Source: Palsa-461 sp040414865
GTDB taxonomy: Bacteria > Actinomycetota > Acidimicrobiia > Acidimicrobiales > RAAP-2
Direction: 5' to 3'
NCBI GenBank assembly: GCA_040414865.1
Contig: JBEDUR010000048.1
Coordinates: forward strand, 1 to 18,190
DNA: 18,190 bases
Positions 1-7,679 of this stretch are shown one piece after another. Under the pieces are notes generated by a model that was not told where the DNA came from, searched no databases, and was given only the letters and a program-made list of their open reading frames with translations. How positions within the stretch are numbered: position 1 is the first letter of the stretch; every line of letters starts with the position of its first letter. The translations under genes and the position numbers were made by a program.

Positions 1-264
1 CGCGAGCAGTTCGAGTTCGTCGCCGGGCACGCTCCGGGGGCACGCCACCTACCCCTCGGTGAGATCGGGCTCCAGCTGGGAACGCTGGACCATGGGCGCA
101 GACTGATCCTGGTCTGCCGATCCGGACAGCGTTCGGCGACCGCGACCGCACAGCTGACGGCGGCCGGCTTTGATGCCATCAACCTCGAGGGGGGCATGCA
201 GGCCTGGGCCGCAGCCGGCCTGCCGGTCCGCTCGCCAGAGGGGGGGCCGGGAGCGGTGGTCTGA
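1..264 (+). CDS. Rhodanese-like sulfurtransferase domain protein, 5'-truncated
   Basis: The reading frame is open from the first base and ends at TGA 262-264, so only the last 87 residues are present and the start lies outside the window. The visible part is the C-terminal half of a rhodanese fold. It contains the approach strand with GHAPGARHLPLGEI, the active-site loop CRSGQRS (Cys followed by a six-residue loop ending in Arg/Ser, the persulfide-carrying cysteine of the family), and the closing GGMQAWAAAGLPV helix typical of single-domain rhodaneses. Such proteins move sulfane sulfur or act as thiol/redox modules. The substrate cannot be told from sequence. The gene is followed by a 158-bp gap before mpa, so it is probably not part of the proteasome operon. 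A multidomain protein ending in a rhodanese domain is also possible. Confidence 0.88.
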   Translation, partial: REQFEFVAGHAPGARHLPLGEIGLQLGTLDHGRRLILVCRSGQRSATATAQLTAAGFDAINLEGGMQAWAAAGLPVRSPEGGPGAVV

Positions 265-384
265 CCGTTGGCACGGGTGACCGTTCGCACCCAGCCCGGG
301 CGGTCGCGACCTGGCATAAAAGCTCCCGAGTCCCGAGCGACTCCGTCTGGCACGGGGTGGTCCGGACCGAGCACAGCCTCCCGA

Positions 385-401
385 TAGGGTGCCCATAGGG
401 T
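385..401 (+). promoter_or_regulatory. Tandem TAGGGT -10-like elements upstream of mpa
   Basis: Two identical hexamers, TAGGGT at 385-390 and again at 396-401, lie 11 bp apart, about one helical turn. They are 32 and 21 nt upstream of the mpa start codon. TAGGGT fits the actinobacterial TANNNT -10 pattern and recurs in front of other genes in this window. No convincing -35 is visible. They could be alternative -10 boxes or a duplicated factor-binding site. The rest of the 265-422 gap shows only a short GGGTG/CACCC inverted repeat and no gene. Confidence 0.5.
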
Positions 402-422
402 GACCTGCGAGCTCGGTGGGAG

Positions 423-2198
423 GTGGTTCCGACGCCGACGCCAGAGGACCAGTTCAACGACCCAAACCAAGACCAAGTAGAGCTGGAGGCTGTCCGTGCC
501 CGGCTCGCCGATGCGGAGGCGGAGATCCACACGCTGCGACGCCGGCTCCAGGAGAGTCCCGGACGGGTGCAGTCCCTCGAGGAGCGTCTCTTGGAGACCA
601 AGGGCCAGCTGAGCCAGGCGGTCTCACAGAACGAGAAGCTGACCTTCACACTCCAGCAGGCGAAAGAGCAGCTGGCGACATTGCGTGAGGAGGTCGAGAA
701 GCTCACCCAGCCGCCGGCAGCCTACGGCACGTTCCTTGACATCAACGAGGACGGCACGGTCGACGTGTTCGCGAGCGGCCGGAAGATGCGCGTCGCGTTG
801 CACCCCGACATCGATCCCGGGATCCTGCGCAAGGGCAACGAGGTGGTCCTCAACGAGTCGCTGAACGTGGTTCTCGTGCGTGACGGCGAGCTCTCCGGCG
901 AGATCGTGACATTGAAGGAGACAATGGATGACCGCCGCCGGGCCATTGTGTTCGCGCGGGCCGACGAAGAGCGGGTCGTCGAGCTCTCCGACGATCTGGC
1001 GTCGACACACCTACGAGCGGGAGACGCCCTGCTCATGGACGTTCGGAGTCAGCTGTTGATCGAGAAGCTCCCTCGTCCGGAGGTCGAGGAGCTCGTCTTG
1101 GAAGAAGTCCCTGACATCACCTACGCCGATGTGGGGGGACTCGACTCCCAGATCGAGGCCATCACCGACGCGGTCGAACTGCCGTACCTACATCGCCGTC
1201 TGTTCGCCCACTACAAGCTGCCGGCGCCCAAGGGGATCCTTCTCTACGGGCCCCCTGGTTGCGGCAAGACGCTCATCGCCAAGGCCGTCGCCAACTCCTT
1301 GGCCAAGAAGGTGGCGGAGGCGACGAACAACACGAGCATCCGCAGCTACTTCTTGAACATCAAGGGCCCCGAGCTCTTGAACAAGTACGTTGGCGAGACC
1401 GAACGGCAGATCCGGCTGGTCTTTCAGCGGGCGAGGGAGAAGGCCGAGGAGGGCGTCCCGGTCATCGTCTTCTTCGACGAGATGGACTCGCTGTTCCGGA
1501 CCCGAGGGACCGGCATCAGCTCGGACATGGAGTCGACGATCGTCCCCCAGCTGCTGGCTGAGATCGACGGGGTCGAGACGCTGCGGGACGTCATCGTCAT
1601 CGGGGCATCCAACCGGGAGGATCTCATCGACCCGGCCATCCTGCGGCCCGGACGCCTGGACGTGAAGATCAAGATCGAACGGCCCGACGAGGGGGCGGCG
1701 GCTCACATCTTCGCTCTGTATCTCACCCCCGACCTTCCCCTGGACCCGTCCGAAGTCGAACGGCTCGGGGGGGGCGACCCGGCCAAAGCCGTTCAGGCCA
1801 TGATCGAGAAGACCGTCACCGAGATGTTCTCCAGCGGCCAGGACAACCGCTTCCTGGAGGTCACGTACCAGAACGGGGACAAGGAGGTCCTTTACTTCCG
1901 CGACTTCGCCTCGGGGGCGATGATCGAGAACGTCGTGCGGCGGGCCAAAAAGGTGGCCCTCAAGCGGGAGATCGCCAACGACGTCGGCGGGATCCGCACC
2001 GATGATCTCTTGGCCTCGATCCGCCAGGAGTACAAGGAGAACGAGGACCTGCCGAACACGACCAACCCAGACGACTGGGCTCGGATCTCAGGGAAGAAGG
2101 GCGAGCGCATCGTGTACGTGCGCACGTTGCTCACCTACGAGAGCGAAACCACTGGGGGCCGGTCGATCGAGCGGGTGGGTACCGGCCAGTATCTGTGA
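423..2198 (+). CDS. mpa: Proteasome-associated AAA+ ATPase (Mpa/ARC)
   Basis: This encodes the hexameric ring ATPase that recognises pupylated proteins, unfolds them and feeds them into the 20S proteasome. The 591-residue product matches the family length (mycobacterial Mpa is about 609). Residues about 16-90 are a heptad-rich coiled coil, the Pup-binding region. Residues about 95-235 form the tandem OB-fold interdomain region. The AAA domain follows, with Walker A GPPGCGKT at 276-283 and Walker B FFDEMD with catalytic D352/E353. The last residues, GQYL, are the conserved C-terminal docking tail that inserts into the alpha ring. The start is GTG 423. No well-spaced Shine-Dalgarno precedes it because GGGAG directly abuts the codon, so the exact start is less certain than the gene. 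The next gene, dop, follows after 107 bp with its own -10-like element. Confidence 0.97.
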   Translation: MVPTPTPEDQFNDPNQDQVELEAVRARLADAEAEIHTLRRRLQESPGRVQSLEERLLETKGQLSQAVSQNEKLTFTLQQAKEQLATLREEVEKLTQPPAAYGTFLDINEDGTVDVFASGRKMRVALHPDIDPGILRKGNEVVLNESLNVVLVRDGELSGEIVTLKETMDDRRRAIVFARADEERVVELSDDLASTHLRAGDALLMDVRSQLLIEKLPRPEVEELVLEEVPDITYADVGGLDSQIEAITDAVELPYLHRRLFAHYKLPAPKGILLYGPPGCGKTLIAKAVANSLAKKVAEATNNTSIRSYFLNIKGPELLNKYVGETERQIRLVFQRAREKAEEGVPVIVFFDEMDSLFRTRGTGISSDMESTIVPQLLAEIDGVETLRDVIVIGASNREDLIDPAILRPGRLDVKIKIERPDEGAAAHIFALYLTPDLPLDPSEVERLGGGDPAKAVQAMIEKTVTEMFSSGQDNRFLEVTYQNGDKEVLYFRDFASGAMIENVVRRAKKVALKREIANDVGGIRTDDLLASIRQEYKENEDLPNTTNPDDWARISGKKGERIVYVRTLLTYESETTGGRSIERVGTGQYL

Positions 2199-2293
2199 TC
2201 AGCGCCTGCAGGGCCGCAGACAGCGCCCGGGAAGCGGGCCGGGCCGGCCAAGGCCTGAGCACGACAACGCGGGACCCCGAACGGGTGACCAAC

Positions 2294-2299
2294 TAGGGT
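2294..2299 (+). promoter_or_regulatory. TAGGGT -10 element, leaderless promoter for dop
   Basis: TAGGGT ends 6 nt before the GTG start of dop. With transcription normally beginning 6-8 nt after a -10 box, the mRNA would begin at or next to the start codon. There is no Shine-Dalgarno in front of this GTG, which agrees with leaderless translation. The rest of the 2199-2305 gap is GC-rich with short inverted repeats such as GCCCG/CGGGC, but has no clear -35 or terminator. Confidence 0.6.
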
Positions 2300-2305
2300 C
2301 GGGCC

Positions 2306-3793
2306 GTGGCCACACCGAAGGTCTGCGGGATCGAGACCGAATACGGCGTTCGCACCGCCGGACCCGACGCCAACCCGGTGACGGCTTCGTCCCTCCTCGT
2401 CAACGCCTACGCGGCCGAGGTCGACCGGAGGACCGGATGGGACTTCGAGGACGAGACCCCCGAGAAAGACGCCCGCGGGTACGCCCGGGAAGGGGCGCTT
2501 CCGCCGATGGTCGAGACGCACCTCGCCAACACGGTGCTCACCAACGGGGCGCGCTACTACGTCGACCATGCGCACCCTGAGTACTCGACGCCGGAGTGCT
2601 TCGACCCCCTCGAACTGGTTTGCCACGACAAGGCAGGCGAGGAGGTGCTCCGGCGCTCGATGACCGCGGCCATGGCCCTCCCGAACACGCCGGTCGTCAT
2701 CGCCTATAAGAACAACTCGGATGGCAAGGGCAACTCCTACGGGTGCCACGAGAACTACCTCATGGACCGAGCGGTTCCGTTCGCCAACATCGTCGCGGGG
2801 GTTATCCCACACTTCGTGTCCCGCCAGATCTACACCGGCTCCGGCAAGGTGGGCGTGGAGACGACCGCCTTCGGCTCCGAACCCGTCCACTACCAGATCT
2901 CGCAGCGGGCCGAGTTCTTCGAGGAGATGGTCGGCCTGGAGACCACGCTCAAGCGCCCCATCGTGAACACCCGGGACGAGCCACACGCCGATCCCAAACG
3001 GTTCCGCCGACTGCACGTGATCGTCGGCGACGCCAACCTCTCCGAGGTGGCCACCTTCTTGAAGGTGGGCACGACCGCGCTCCTCCTGGCGATGATCGAA
3101 GACGAGATGCTCCCGGCCAAGGAGCTCAACCTGAGCGACCCGGTGCGGGCCATGCACCAGGTCTCCGCTGACCTGACCTTGTCATCCCCGCTGCGCAACG
3201 CTGACGGCACCACGATCACGGCTCTCGAGATCCAGTGGGAAATCTTCGGAGCGGCCCGGCGCTACGCCAAGGAGAAGGGGTTGGAGGCTGTCGGCGGTGG
3301 GCAGGTTGGAGAGATGATCCTGGAGAGGTGGGAGGCGGTACTGAGCGGTCTCGAGTCGGATCCGGACAAACTGACCGACCAGATCGACTGGCTGGCCAAG
3401 CGATCCTTGATCGAGGGCTACCGGGAGCGCCACGGTTGCGGTTGGGACGACGACCGACTGGCCGCGCTGGATCTCCAGTACCACGACCTGCGCCCCGAAC
3501 GGTCACTGTTCAGCCGGCTGGGGATGGAGCGCCTGGTGAGCGACGAGGCAGTCGACGCCGCCATCACCGAGCCGCCCGGACGGACTCGGGCCTGGTTCCG
3601 GGGTCGGTGCCTGTCGGAGTGGCCAAACGCCGTCGTGACCGCCAACTGGGATTCTCTGGTTTTCGACGTTGGCGGCGATCCGCTGCGCCGCGTCCCTATG
3701 ATGGACCCACTCAAGGGCACGGCCGAGCACACGGCCTCGTTGTTCGAGTCTTGCAGGAGCCCGTCCGAGCTCTTGGAGCGATTGAGTTCTTGA
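2306..3793 (+). CDS. dop: Pup deamidase/depupylase (Dop)
   Basis: Dop deamidates the C-terminal Gln of Pup to Glu, making it ligatable, and also cleaves Pup from modified lysines. The 495-residue product shows the carboxylate-amine ligase fold shared with PafA. It has the ATP/Mg-binding IETEYG near the N-terminus (E10) and the catalytic aspartate in YVDHAHPEYS (D87). It also has YKNNSDGKGNSYGCHENYL, the NTRDEPHAD and RRLHVIVGDANLS segments, and the C-terminal WDSLVFDVGGD. The acidic insertion between about residues 46 and 75, absent from the PafA paralog in this window, corresponds to the Dop loop and separates Dop from PafA. The start is GTG 2306, seven codons before the IETEYG block as in homologs, with a leaderless -10 directly upstream. 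Its stop codon overlaps the ribosome-binding site of pup. Confidence 0.97.
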   Translation: MATPKVCGIETEYGVRTAGPDANPVTASSLLVNAYAAEVDRRTGWDFEDETPEKDARGYAREGALPPMVETHLANTVLTNGARYYVDHAHPEYSTPECFDPLELVCHDKAGEEVLRRSMTAAMALPNTPVVIAYKNNSDGKGNSYGCHENYLMDRAVPFANIVAGVIPHFVSRQIYTGSGKVGVETTAFGSEPVHYQISQRAEFFEEMVGLETTLKRPIVNTRDEPHADPKRFRRLHVIVGDANLSEVATFLKVGTTALLLAMIEDEMLPAKELNLSDPVRAMHQVSADLTLSSPLRNADGTTITALEIQWEIFGAARRYAKEKGLEAVGGGQVGEMILERWEAVLSGLESDPDKLTDQIDWLAKRSLIEGYRERHGCGWDDDRLAALDLQYHDLRPERSLFSRLGMERLVSDEAVDAAITEPPGRTRAWFRGRCLSEWPNAVVTANWDSLVFDVGGDPLRRVPMMDPLKGTAEHTASLFESCRSPSELLERLSS

Positions 3794-3798
3794 GGTGA
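3792..3798 (+). promoter_or_regulatory. Shine-Dalgarno GAGGTGA for pup
   Basis: GAGGTGA lies 6 nt before the ATG of pup, and its first bases belong to the TGA stop of dop. It is one of the best ribosome-binding sites in the window, and it fixes the pup start. It implies re-initiation or strong independent initiation on a dop-pup transcript, in contrast to the apparently leaderless genes around it. Confidence 0.75.
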
Positions 3799-3804
3799 TG
3801 ACCA

Positions 3805-4002
3805 ATGGCAGAGCGTGAGCAGAGACGCAGGAACGCTCCCTCGCGGACCGAGACCGAGGTCGTCGACGAGCCGGCACCGTCGTCGCCGCGGGGTGAGAAG
3901 CTGAAGGCAGACCTCGACGATCTCCTCGACGAGATCGACGAGGTCCTGGAAGACAACGCTGAGGAGTTCGTCCGCAACTACGTGCAGAAGGGCGGGCAGT
4001 AA
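3805..4002 (+). CDS. pup: Prokaryotic ubiquitin-like protein Pup
   Basis: Pup is the 65-residue protein tag that marks substrates for the proteasome. It ends in GGQ, the form that must be deamidated by Dop before PafA can ligate it to lysine. The N-terminal 30 residues are hydrophilic and probably disordered, and are needed for Mpa to engage the tag. The region from about 31 to 61, including LDDLLDEIDEVLEDNAEEF and VRNYVQKGGQ, is the conserved helix-forming segment that pairs with the Mpa coiled coil and fits the PafA/Dop groove. K62 is the conserved lysine just before GGQ. Length (64 in Mycobacterium) and position between dop and prcB are canonical. Confidence 0.98.
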   Translation: MAEREQRRRNAPSRTETEVVDEPAPSSPRGEKLKADLDDLLDEIDEVLEDNAEEFVRNYVQKGGQ

Positions 4003-4009
4003 ACCGGCG

Positions 4010-4822
4010 GTGGCGCTGCCGATCTTCCATCCGGTCGATGATCCGGGGCCCGATTTCGCTAGCTTGCTGCGCAGGTCAGGCTTGCCTGTGCTCCCACGCC
4101 TCCAAGAGGAACTGAGCGTCCCTCACGCGACCACCGTGGTTGCGCTCCGTTTCGCTGACGGAGTGGTGATGGCCGGAGACCGGCGAGCAACTGAGGGCTA
4201 TTCGATCGCCCATCGCGCCATGGACAAGGTGTTTCCGGCCGACCGATGGTCGGCGGTCGCCATCGCCGGCGCGGCCGGACCGGCAGCGGAAATGGTGCGT
4301 CTGTTCCAGGTTCAGCTCGAGCACTACGAGAAAGTCGAGGGGATCTCGCTCAGTCTCGAGGGCAAGGCCAACCAGCTGGCCCAGATGGTGCGCGAGCACC
4401 TCCCGATGGCCGTCCAGGGCCTCGTCGTCGTCCCCCTCTTCGCCGGCTATGACGTGCGACGGGGGATCGGACGGATCTTCACGTACGACGTGACTGGCGG
4501 CCATTACGAGGAGGCGGACTTCCAGGCCACGGGCTCGGGGGGACGGGACGCTCGCAACACCATCAAGCTCGGGTTCAAAGAGGGCCTCTCGAGGGCCGAG
4601 GCGATCGAGCTCGCCATCGAGGCGCTGTTCGAGGCGGCAGACGAGGACGCCGGCACCGGCGGGCCCGACCTGGTAAGGGGGATTTATCCGCTCGTCTCGG
4701 TGGTAGATGCCGGCGGCTACTCGCCGGTGGCTGAAGCCGAGGTCGCCGACCGATTCCTCTCGCTGATCGAGCGCCGGCGGGCCCAGCGCGGCCGCGAGGT
4801 GGGGATGGGCGAACCGCAGTGA
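4010..4822 (+). CDS. prcB: 20S proteasome beta subunit (PrcB)
   Basis: PrcB is the catalytic, N-terminal-nucleophile threonine protease subunit of the 20S core. The precursor is 270 residues. A propeptide of about 40 residues precedes the catalytic threonine in PHA-TTVVALRF, making T41 the mature Thr1. In mature numbering the other catalytic residues fall where expected: D17 in AGDRRATEG and K33 in AMDKVF. GSGG near residue 177 and the TGGPDLVRGIYP block near residue 220 are also family hallmarks. The residue before the cleavage point is Ala rather than the usual Gly. The start is GTG 4010, seven nt after the pup stop. The 3' end overlaps prcA by 4 nt (GTGA), which suggests coupled, equimolar translation. 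Confidence 0.97.
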   Translation: MALPIFHPVDDPGPDFASLLRRSGLPVLPRLQEELSVPHATTVVALRFADGVVMAGDRRATEGYSIAHRAMDKVFPADRWSAVAIAGAAGPAAEMVRLFQVQLEHYEKVEGISLSLEGKANQLAQMVREHLPMAVQGLVVVPLFAGYDVRRGIGRIFTYDVTGGHYEEADFQATGSGGRDARNTIKLGFKEGLSRAEAIELAIEALFEAADEDAGTGGPDLVRGIYPLVSVVDAGGYSPVAEAEVADRFLSLIERRRAQRGREVGMGEPQ

Positions 4823-5562
4823 CCTACCCCTTCTACGTCGCGCCCGAGCAGGCGATGAAGGACCGCGCCGAGTACGCGCGGCAGGGTATCGCCCGGGGAC
4901 GATCGCTCATCGCCACCACATACGAGCACGGGGTGCTCATTGTCGCCGAGAACCACTCGAGGACCCTGCACAAGATCAGCGAGATCTACGACCGGATCGC
5001 GTTCGGCGGGGTCGGCCGGTACAACGAGTACGAGCAGCTCCGAGTGGCCGGTGTCCGTCACGCCGATACCAAAGGCTTCGCCTTTAGCCGGGAGGATGTC
5101 GACGCCCGGTCACTCGCCAATCTCTATGCCCAATACCTGAACAACGTGTTCACCCACGAGATCAAGCCGCTGGAGGTCGAGATCCTGGTCGCCGAGCTGG
5201 CCGAAGGGGGCGGGCCCGACCAGCTCTACCACGTCGCCTATGAGGGCACGATCACCGACGAGGAGCACTTCCTGGTTATCGGCGGGGACGCTGAGACCAT
5301 CACTGAGGAGGTCGCCCAGGTCTACCAGGAGGGTTGGGACCTACCGACGGCCCTCAACACGTCGGTTCGGAGCCTGGCCGGGGAGGAACGCTCGCTCGGT
5401 CCTGCTGAGCTCGAAGTCGCCATCCTGTCCCGCCAGAACGGGCGACGGACCTTCCGCCGGATGGAGAACGCCGAGCTGGCTGGCTTGCTGGGGACCCCGA
5501 GGGTCACCTCAGGTCCGGCCGAAGATGAGGAAACGACCGCTCGGAGCGACGGCCGCAGCTGA
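4819..5562 (+). CDS. prcA: 20S proteasome alpha subunit (PrcA)
   Basis: PrcA forms the outer, non-catalytic rings of the 20S core that gate substrate entry and receive the Mpa C-terminal tails. The 247-residue product begins TYPFYVAPEQAMKDRAEYAR, the conserved gate and first helix of actinobacterial alpha subunits. KISEIYDRIAFGGVGRYNEY and NVFTHEIKPLEVEILVAE follow, and then the LEVAILSRQNGRRTFRRM strand/helix. No catalytic threonine is present, as expected. The acidic Ser/Gly-rich tail is likely disordered. The start GTG 4819 overlaps the prcB stop in GTGA. Confidence 0.97.
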   Translation: MTYPFYVAPEQAMKDRAEYARQGIARGRSLIATTYEHGVLIVAENHSRTLHKISEIYDRIAFGGVGRYNEYEQLRVAGVRHADTKGFAFSREDVDARSLANLYAQYLNNVFTHEIKPLEVEILVAELAEGGGPDQLYHVAYEGTITDEEHFLVIGGDAETITEEVAQVYQEGWDLPTALNTSVRSLAGEERSLGPAELEVAILSRQNGRRTFRRMENAELAGLLGTPRVTSGPAEDEETTARSDGRS

Positions 5563-5600
5563 TCCGATTGGGGTAGTGCCGCTCGGTGCGCCTCGGGCGG

Positions 5601-5606
5601 TACGGT
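5601..5606 (+). promoter_or_regulatory. TACGGT -10 element, leaderless promoter for pafA
   Basis: TACGGT (TANNNT) ends 7 nt before GTG 5614, the geometry seen at dop and tatA. If it is the -10, transcription would begin after the upstream GTG at 5605, which would leave 5614 as the usable start. It lies in the 51-bp gap after prcA, so pafA may be made both from the operon and from its own start site. Confidence 0.5.
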
Positions 5607-5613
5607 GGCCGAC

Positions 5614-6972
5614 GTGCGACGTCGTATCTTCGGGCTCGAAAACGAGTACGGGGTCACCTTCACCCTCCGGGGACAGCGCCGGCTCAGTCCCGACGAGGTG
5701 GCTCGGTACCTGTTTCGGCGGGTGGTGAGCTGGGGGCGTTCGTCGAACGTCTTCCTAGAGAACGGCGCCCGCCTCTACCTCGACGTCGGCAGCCACCCCG
5801 AGTACGCGACCCCCGAATGCGACCGGGTCAGCGACGTGGTGACTCACGACAAGGCGGGGGAGTGGATTCTGGCCCAGCTGGTGACTGGCGCCCAGGCCCG
5901 TCTACGTGAAGAGGGGATCCGGGGCGAGGTCTACCTGTTCAAGAACAACACCGACTCGGCCGGCAACTCCTACGGGTGCCACGAGAACTACCTGACCGAG
6001 CGCAACGACGACTTCAGCCGCTACACCGAGGTCCTCATCCCGTTCCTGGTCAGCCGGCAGATCTACGCCGGGGCGGGCAAGGTCCTTCACACGCCGCGCG
6101 GGGCGACGTTTTGTCTCAGCCAGCGGGCCGAACACATCTGGGAGGGGGTGTCGTCGGCCACCACGAGAAGCCGACCGATCATCAACACGCGCGACGAGCC
6201 CCATTCCGACGCCGAGCGATTCCGCCGCCTGCACGTGATCGTGGGCGACTCCAACATGTCAGAGTATGCGACCTTCCTCAAGGTCGGAGCGACCAGCATC
6301 ATCCTGGCCATGCTGGAGGACTCCTCGACGGTGCTGCGCGACCTGACCCTGGAGAACCCGATCCGGGCGATTCGCGAGATCAGTCAGGACATCACCTGCC
6401 AGCGGCGGGTGCGGCTGGCAAACGGGCGGGAGATGCGGGCCATCGACATCCAAGTCGAGTACCTCCAGCGTGCGCAGCGGTTCCGGGACCAACGTGGGCT
6501 CCAGCCCGAGGAGGACCTGGCTCTGAACATGTGGGAACACTGCCTGAAGGGTCTCGAGTCCGACCCACTCACACTGTGGCGGGAGTGCGACTGGGTGGCC
6601 AAGCACCGTCTCATCGATGAGGTCCGGGTGCGCCACCAGCTGCCCCTAGCGCATCCCAAGGTGGCCATGGTCGACCTCATGTATCACGATGTCGACCGGT
6701 CCCGGAGCCTCTTCTACAAGCTCCAGGACCGCGACCAGATGGAACGGACCACTTCGGATCCCGACATCGCCCTGGCCATGACCCAAGCCCCAGAAACGAC
6801 CCGCGCCCGGCTCCGGGGGGCTTTCGTCCGGCGCGCCAAGGAGCGGCGGCGGGACTTCACCGTCGACTGGGTGCATCTCAAGTTGAACGATCAGGCCCAG
6901 CGCACCGTCCTGTTGAAGGACCCGTTCAAGTCGCACGACGAGCGAGTCGAGCGCCTGATCACATCGCTTTGA
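5614..6972 (+). CDS. pafA: Pup-protein ligase (PafA)
   Basis: PafA activates the C-terminal Glu of Pup with ATP and joins it to substrate lysines. From GTG 5614 the product is 452 residues, the same length as mycobacterial PafA as I recall it, and begins MRRRIFGLENEYG. This places E9 and D57 (in GARLYLDVGSHPEY) at the catalytic numbers known for the Mycobacterium enzyme. Other hallmarks are YLFKNNTDSAGNSYGCHENY, SQRAEHIWEGVSSATTRS, NTRDEPHSD, RRLHVIVGDSNMSEY and the C-terminal DFTVDWVHLKLNDQAQRT. The Dop loop is absent. A GTG three codons upstream (5605) would add M-A-D but overlaps the -10-like element, so I prefer 5614. The stop overlaps the next gene, lepB, by 4 nt. Confidence 0.96.
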   Translation: MRRRIFGLENEYGVTFTLRGQRRLSPDEVARYLFRRVVSWGRSSNVFLENGARLYLDVGSHPEYATPECDRVSDVVTHDKAGEWILAQLVTGAQARLREEGIRGEVYLFKNNTDSAGNSYGCHENYLTERNDDFSRYTEVLIPFLVSRQIYAGAGKVLHTPRGATFCLSQRAEHIWEGVSSATTRSRPIINTRDEPHSDAERFRRLHVIVGDSNMSEYATFLKVGATSIILAMLEDSSTVLRDLTLENPIRAIREISQDITCQRRVRLANGREMRAIDIQVEYLQRAQRFRDQRGLQPEEDLALNMWEHCLKGLESDPLTLWRECDWVAKHRLIDEVRVRHQLPLAHPKVAMVDLMYHDVDRSRSLFYKLQDRDQMERTTSDPDIALAMTQAPETTRARLRGAFVRRAKERRRDFTVDWVHLKLNDQAQRTVLLKDPFKSHDERVERLITSL

Positions 6973-7595
6973 CTACGCCGGACAGCGGAGCCGCCGAGGC
7001 CACGATCGAGGACGCTCCGGCCGACTCACCCGCACTACGGAAACGACCGCGCCGCTCGACCAAGCATCGGCTCCTCGAGTGGGGGATCGTGGTGGCCATC
7101 GCAGTGGTGGCCGCGGTCCTCCTCCGGCTCTTCGTCGTCCAGACCTTCTACATCCCTTCGCCGTCCATGAGCCCGACCCTCAAGGTGGGTGACCGGATCG
7201 TCGTAAGCAAGCTCTCCTACGACTTCCATGGGGTCCAGCGGGGGGACATCGTCGTCTTCAACGCGCCCTCGGCAGTCGCCAGCAGCTGCCTGACCACTGA
7301 CAAGGTCCTGGTGAAGCGGGTCATCGGCCTGCCCGGGGAGACGATCTCGGACCACGACGGTGTGGTCTACATCGATGGCAAAGCCCTGCACGAGACGTAT
7401 CTGCCGAAGGACGACCCGGCCACCTACACCGCCCCCTTTGGCCCAGTCCACATCGCTTCGAACCACTACTTCGTCATGGGCGACAACCGAACGGAGTCCT
7501 GTGACAGCCGGTACTGGGGGACGATCACCAGCTCCGAGCTCATCGGGAAGGTGGAGATGCGGATCTGGCCGGTCTCCCGCATCGGCTTCTTCTGA
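6969..7595 (+). CDS. lepB: Signal peptidase I (LepB, S26 family)
   Basis: This membrane-anchored serine/lysine protease removes signal peptides from Sec and Tat substrates on the outer face of the membrane. The 208-residue product has a basic cytoplasmic N-terminus (RKRPRRSTKHR) and one transmembrane segment at about 38-57. The catalytic serine is S66 in PSPSMSPTL and the general-base lysine K116 in VLVKRVIGLPGE. The box MGDNRTESCDSRYWG at about 170-184 is the third family signature. The start is taken as TTG 6969, overlapping the pafA stop in TTGA, because no ATG or GTG lies between there and the membrane helix. The gene sits where pafB and pafC stand in mycobacteria. Confidence 0.94.
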   Translation: MTTPDSGAAEATIEDAPADSPALRKRPRRSTKHRLLEWGIVVAIAVVAAVLLRLFVVQTFYIPSPSMSPTLKVGDRIVVSKLSYDFHGVQRGDIVVFNAPSAVASSCLTTDKVLVKRVIGLPGETISDHDGVVYIDGKALHETYLPKDDPATYTAPFGPVHIASNHYFVMGDNRTESCDSRYWGTITSSELIGKVEMRIWPVSRIGFF

Positions 7596-7635
7596 CCAGC
7601 TAGGCGGAGCTTTTCCCAGGAGATAGACCCGGAAC

Positions 7636-7654
7636 CCCTCGCCACGGGCGAGGG
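7636..7654 (+). terminator. GC-rich 8-bp hairpin between lepB and tatA
   Basis: CCCTCGCC at 7636-7643 and GGCGAGGG at 7647-7654 form a perfect 8-bp stem around a 3-nt ACG loop. No U-run follows, so it is not a canonical intrinsic terminator, although GC-rich actinobacteria often have such U-less hairpins. It sits 40 nt after the lepB stop and 12 nt before a -10-like element, so it may separate the lepB and tat transcripts. Confidence 0.45.
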
Positions 7655-7666
7655 ATGGCGCCCCGG

Positions 7667-7672
7667 TAGGAT
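7667..7672 (+). promoter_or_regulatory. TAGGAT -10 element, leaderless promoter for tatA/B
   Basis: TAGGAT ends 7 nt upstream of the GTG start of the Tat subunit gene. The intervening bases carry no Shine-Dalgarno, matching the leaderless geometry at dop and pafA. The hairpin just upstream is consistent with a new transcription unit starting here. Confidence 0.6.
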
Positions 7673-7679
7673 CGGCCCG

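Noticed and set aside
2135..3157. Minus-strand open frame opposite dop
   Set aside because: Antisense to conserved Dop motifs, with no recognisable domain; a codon-bias shadow.
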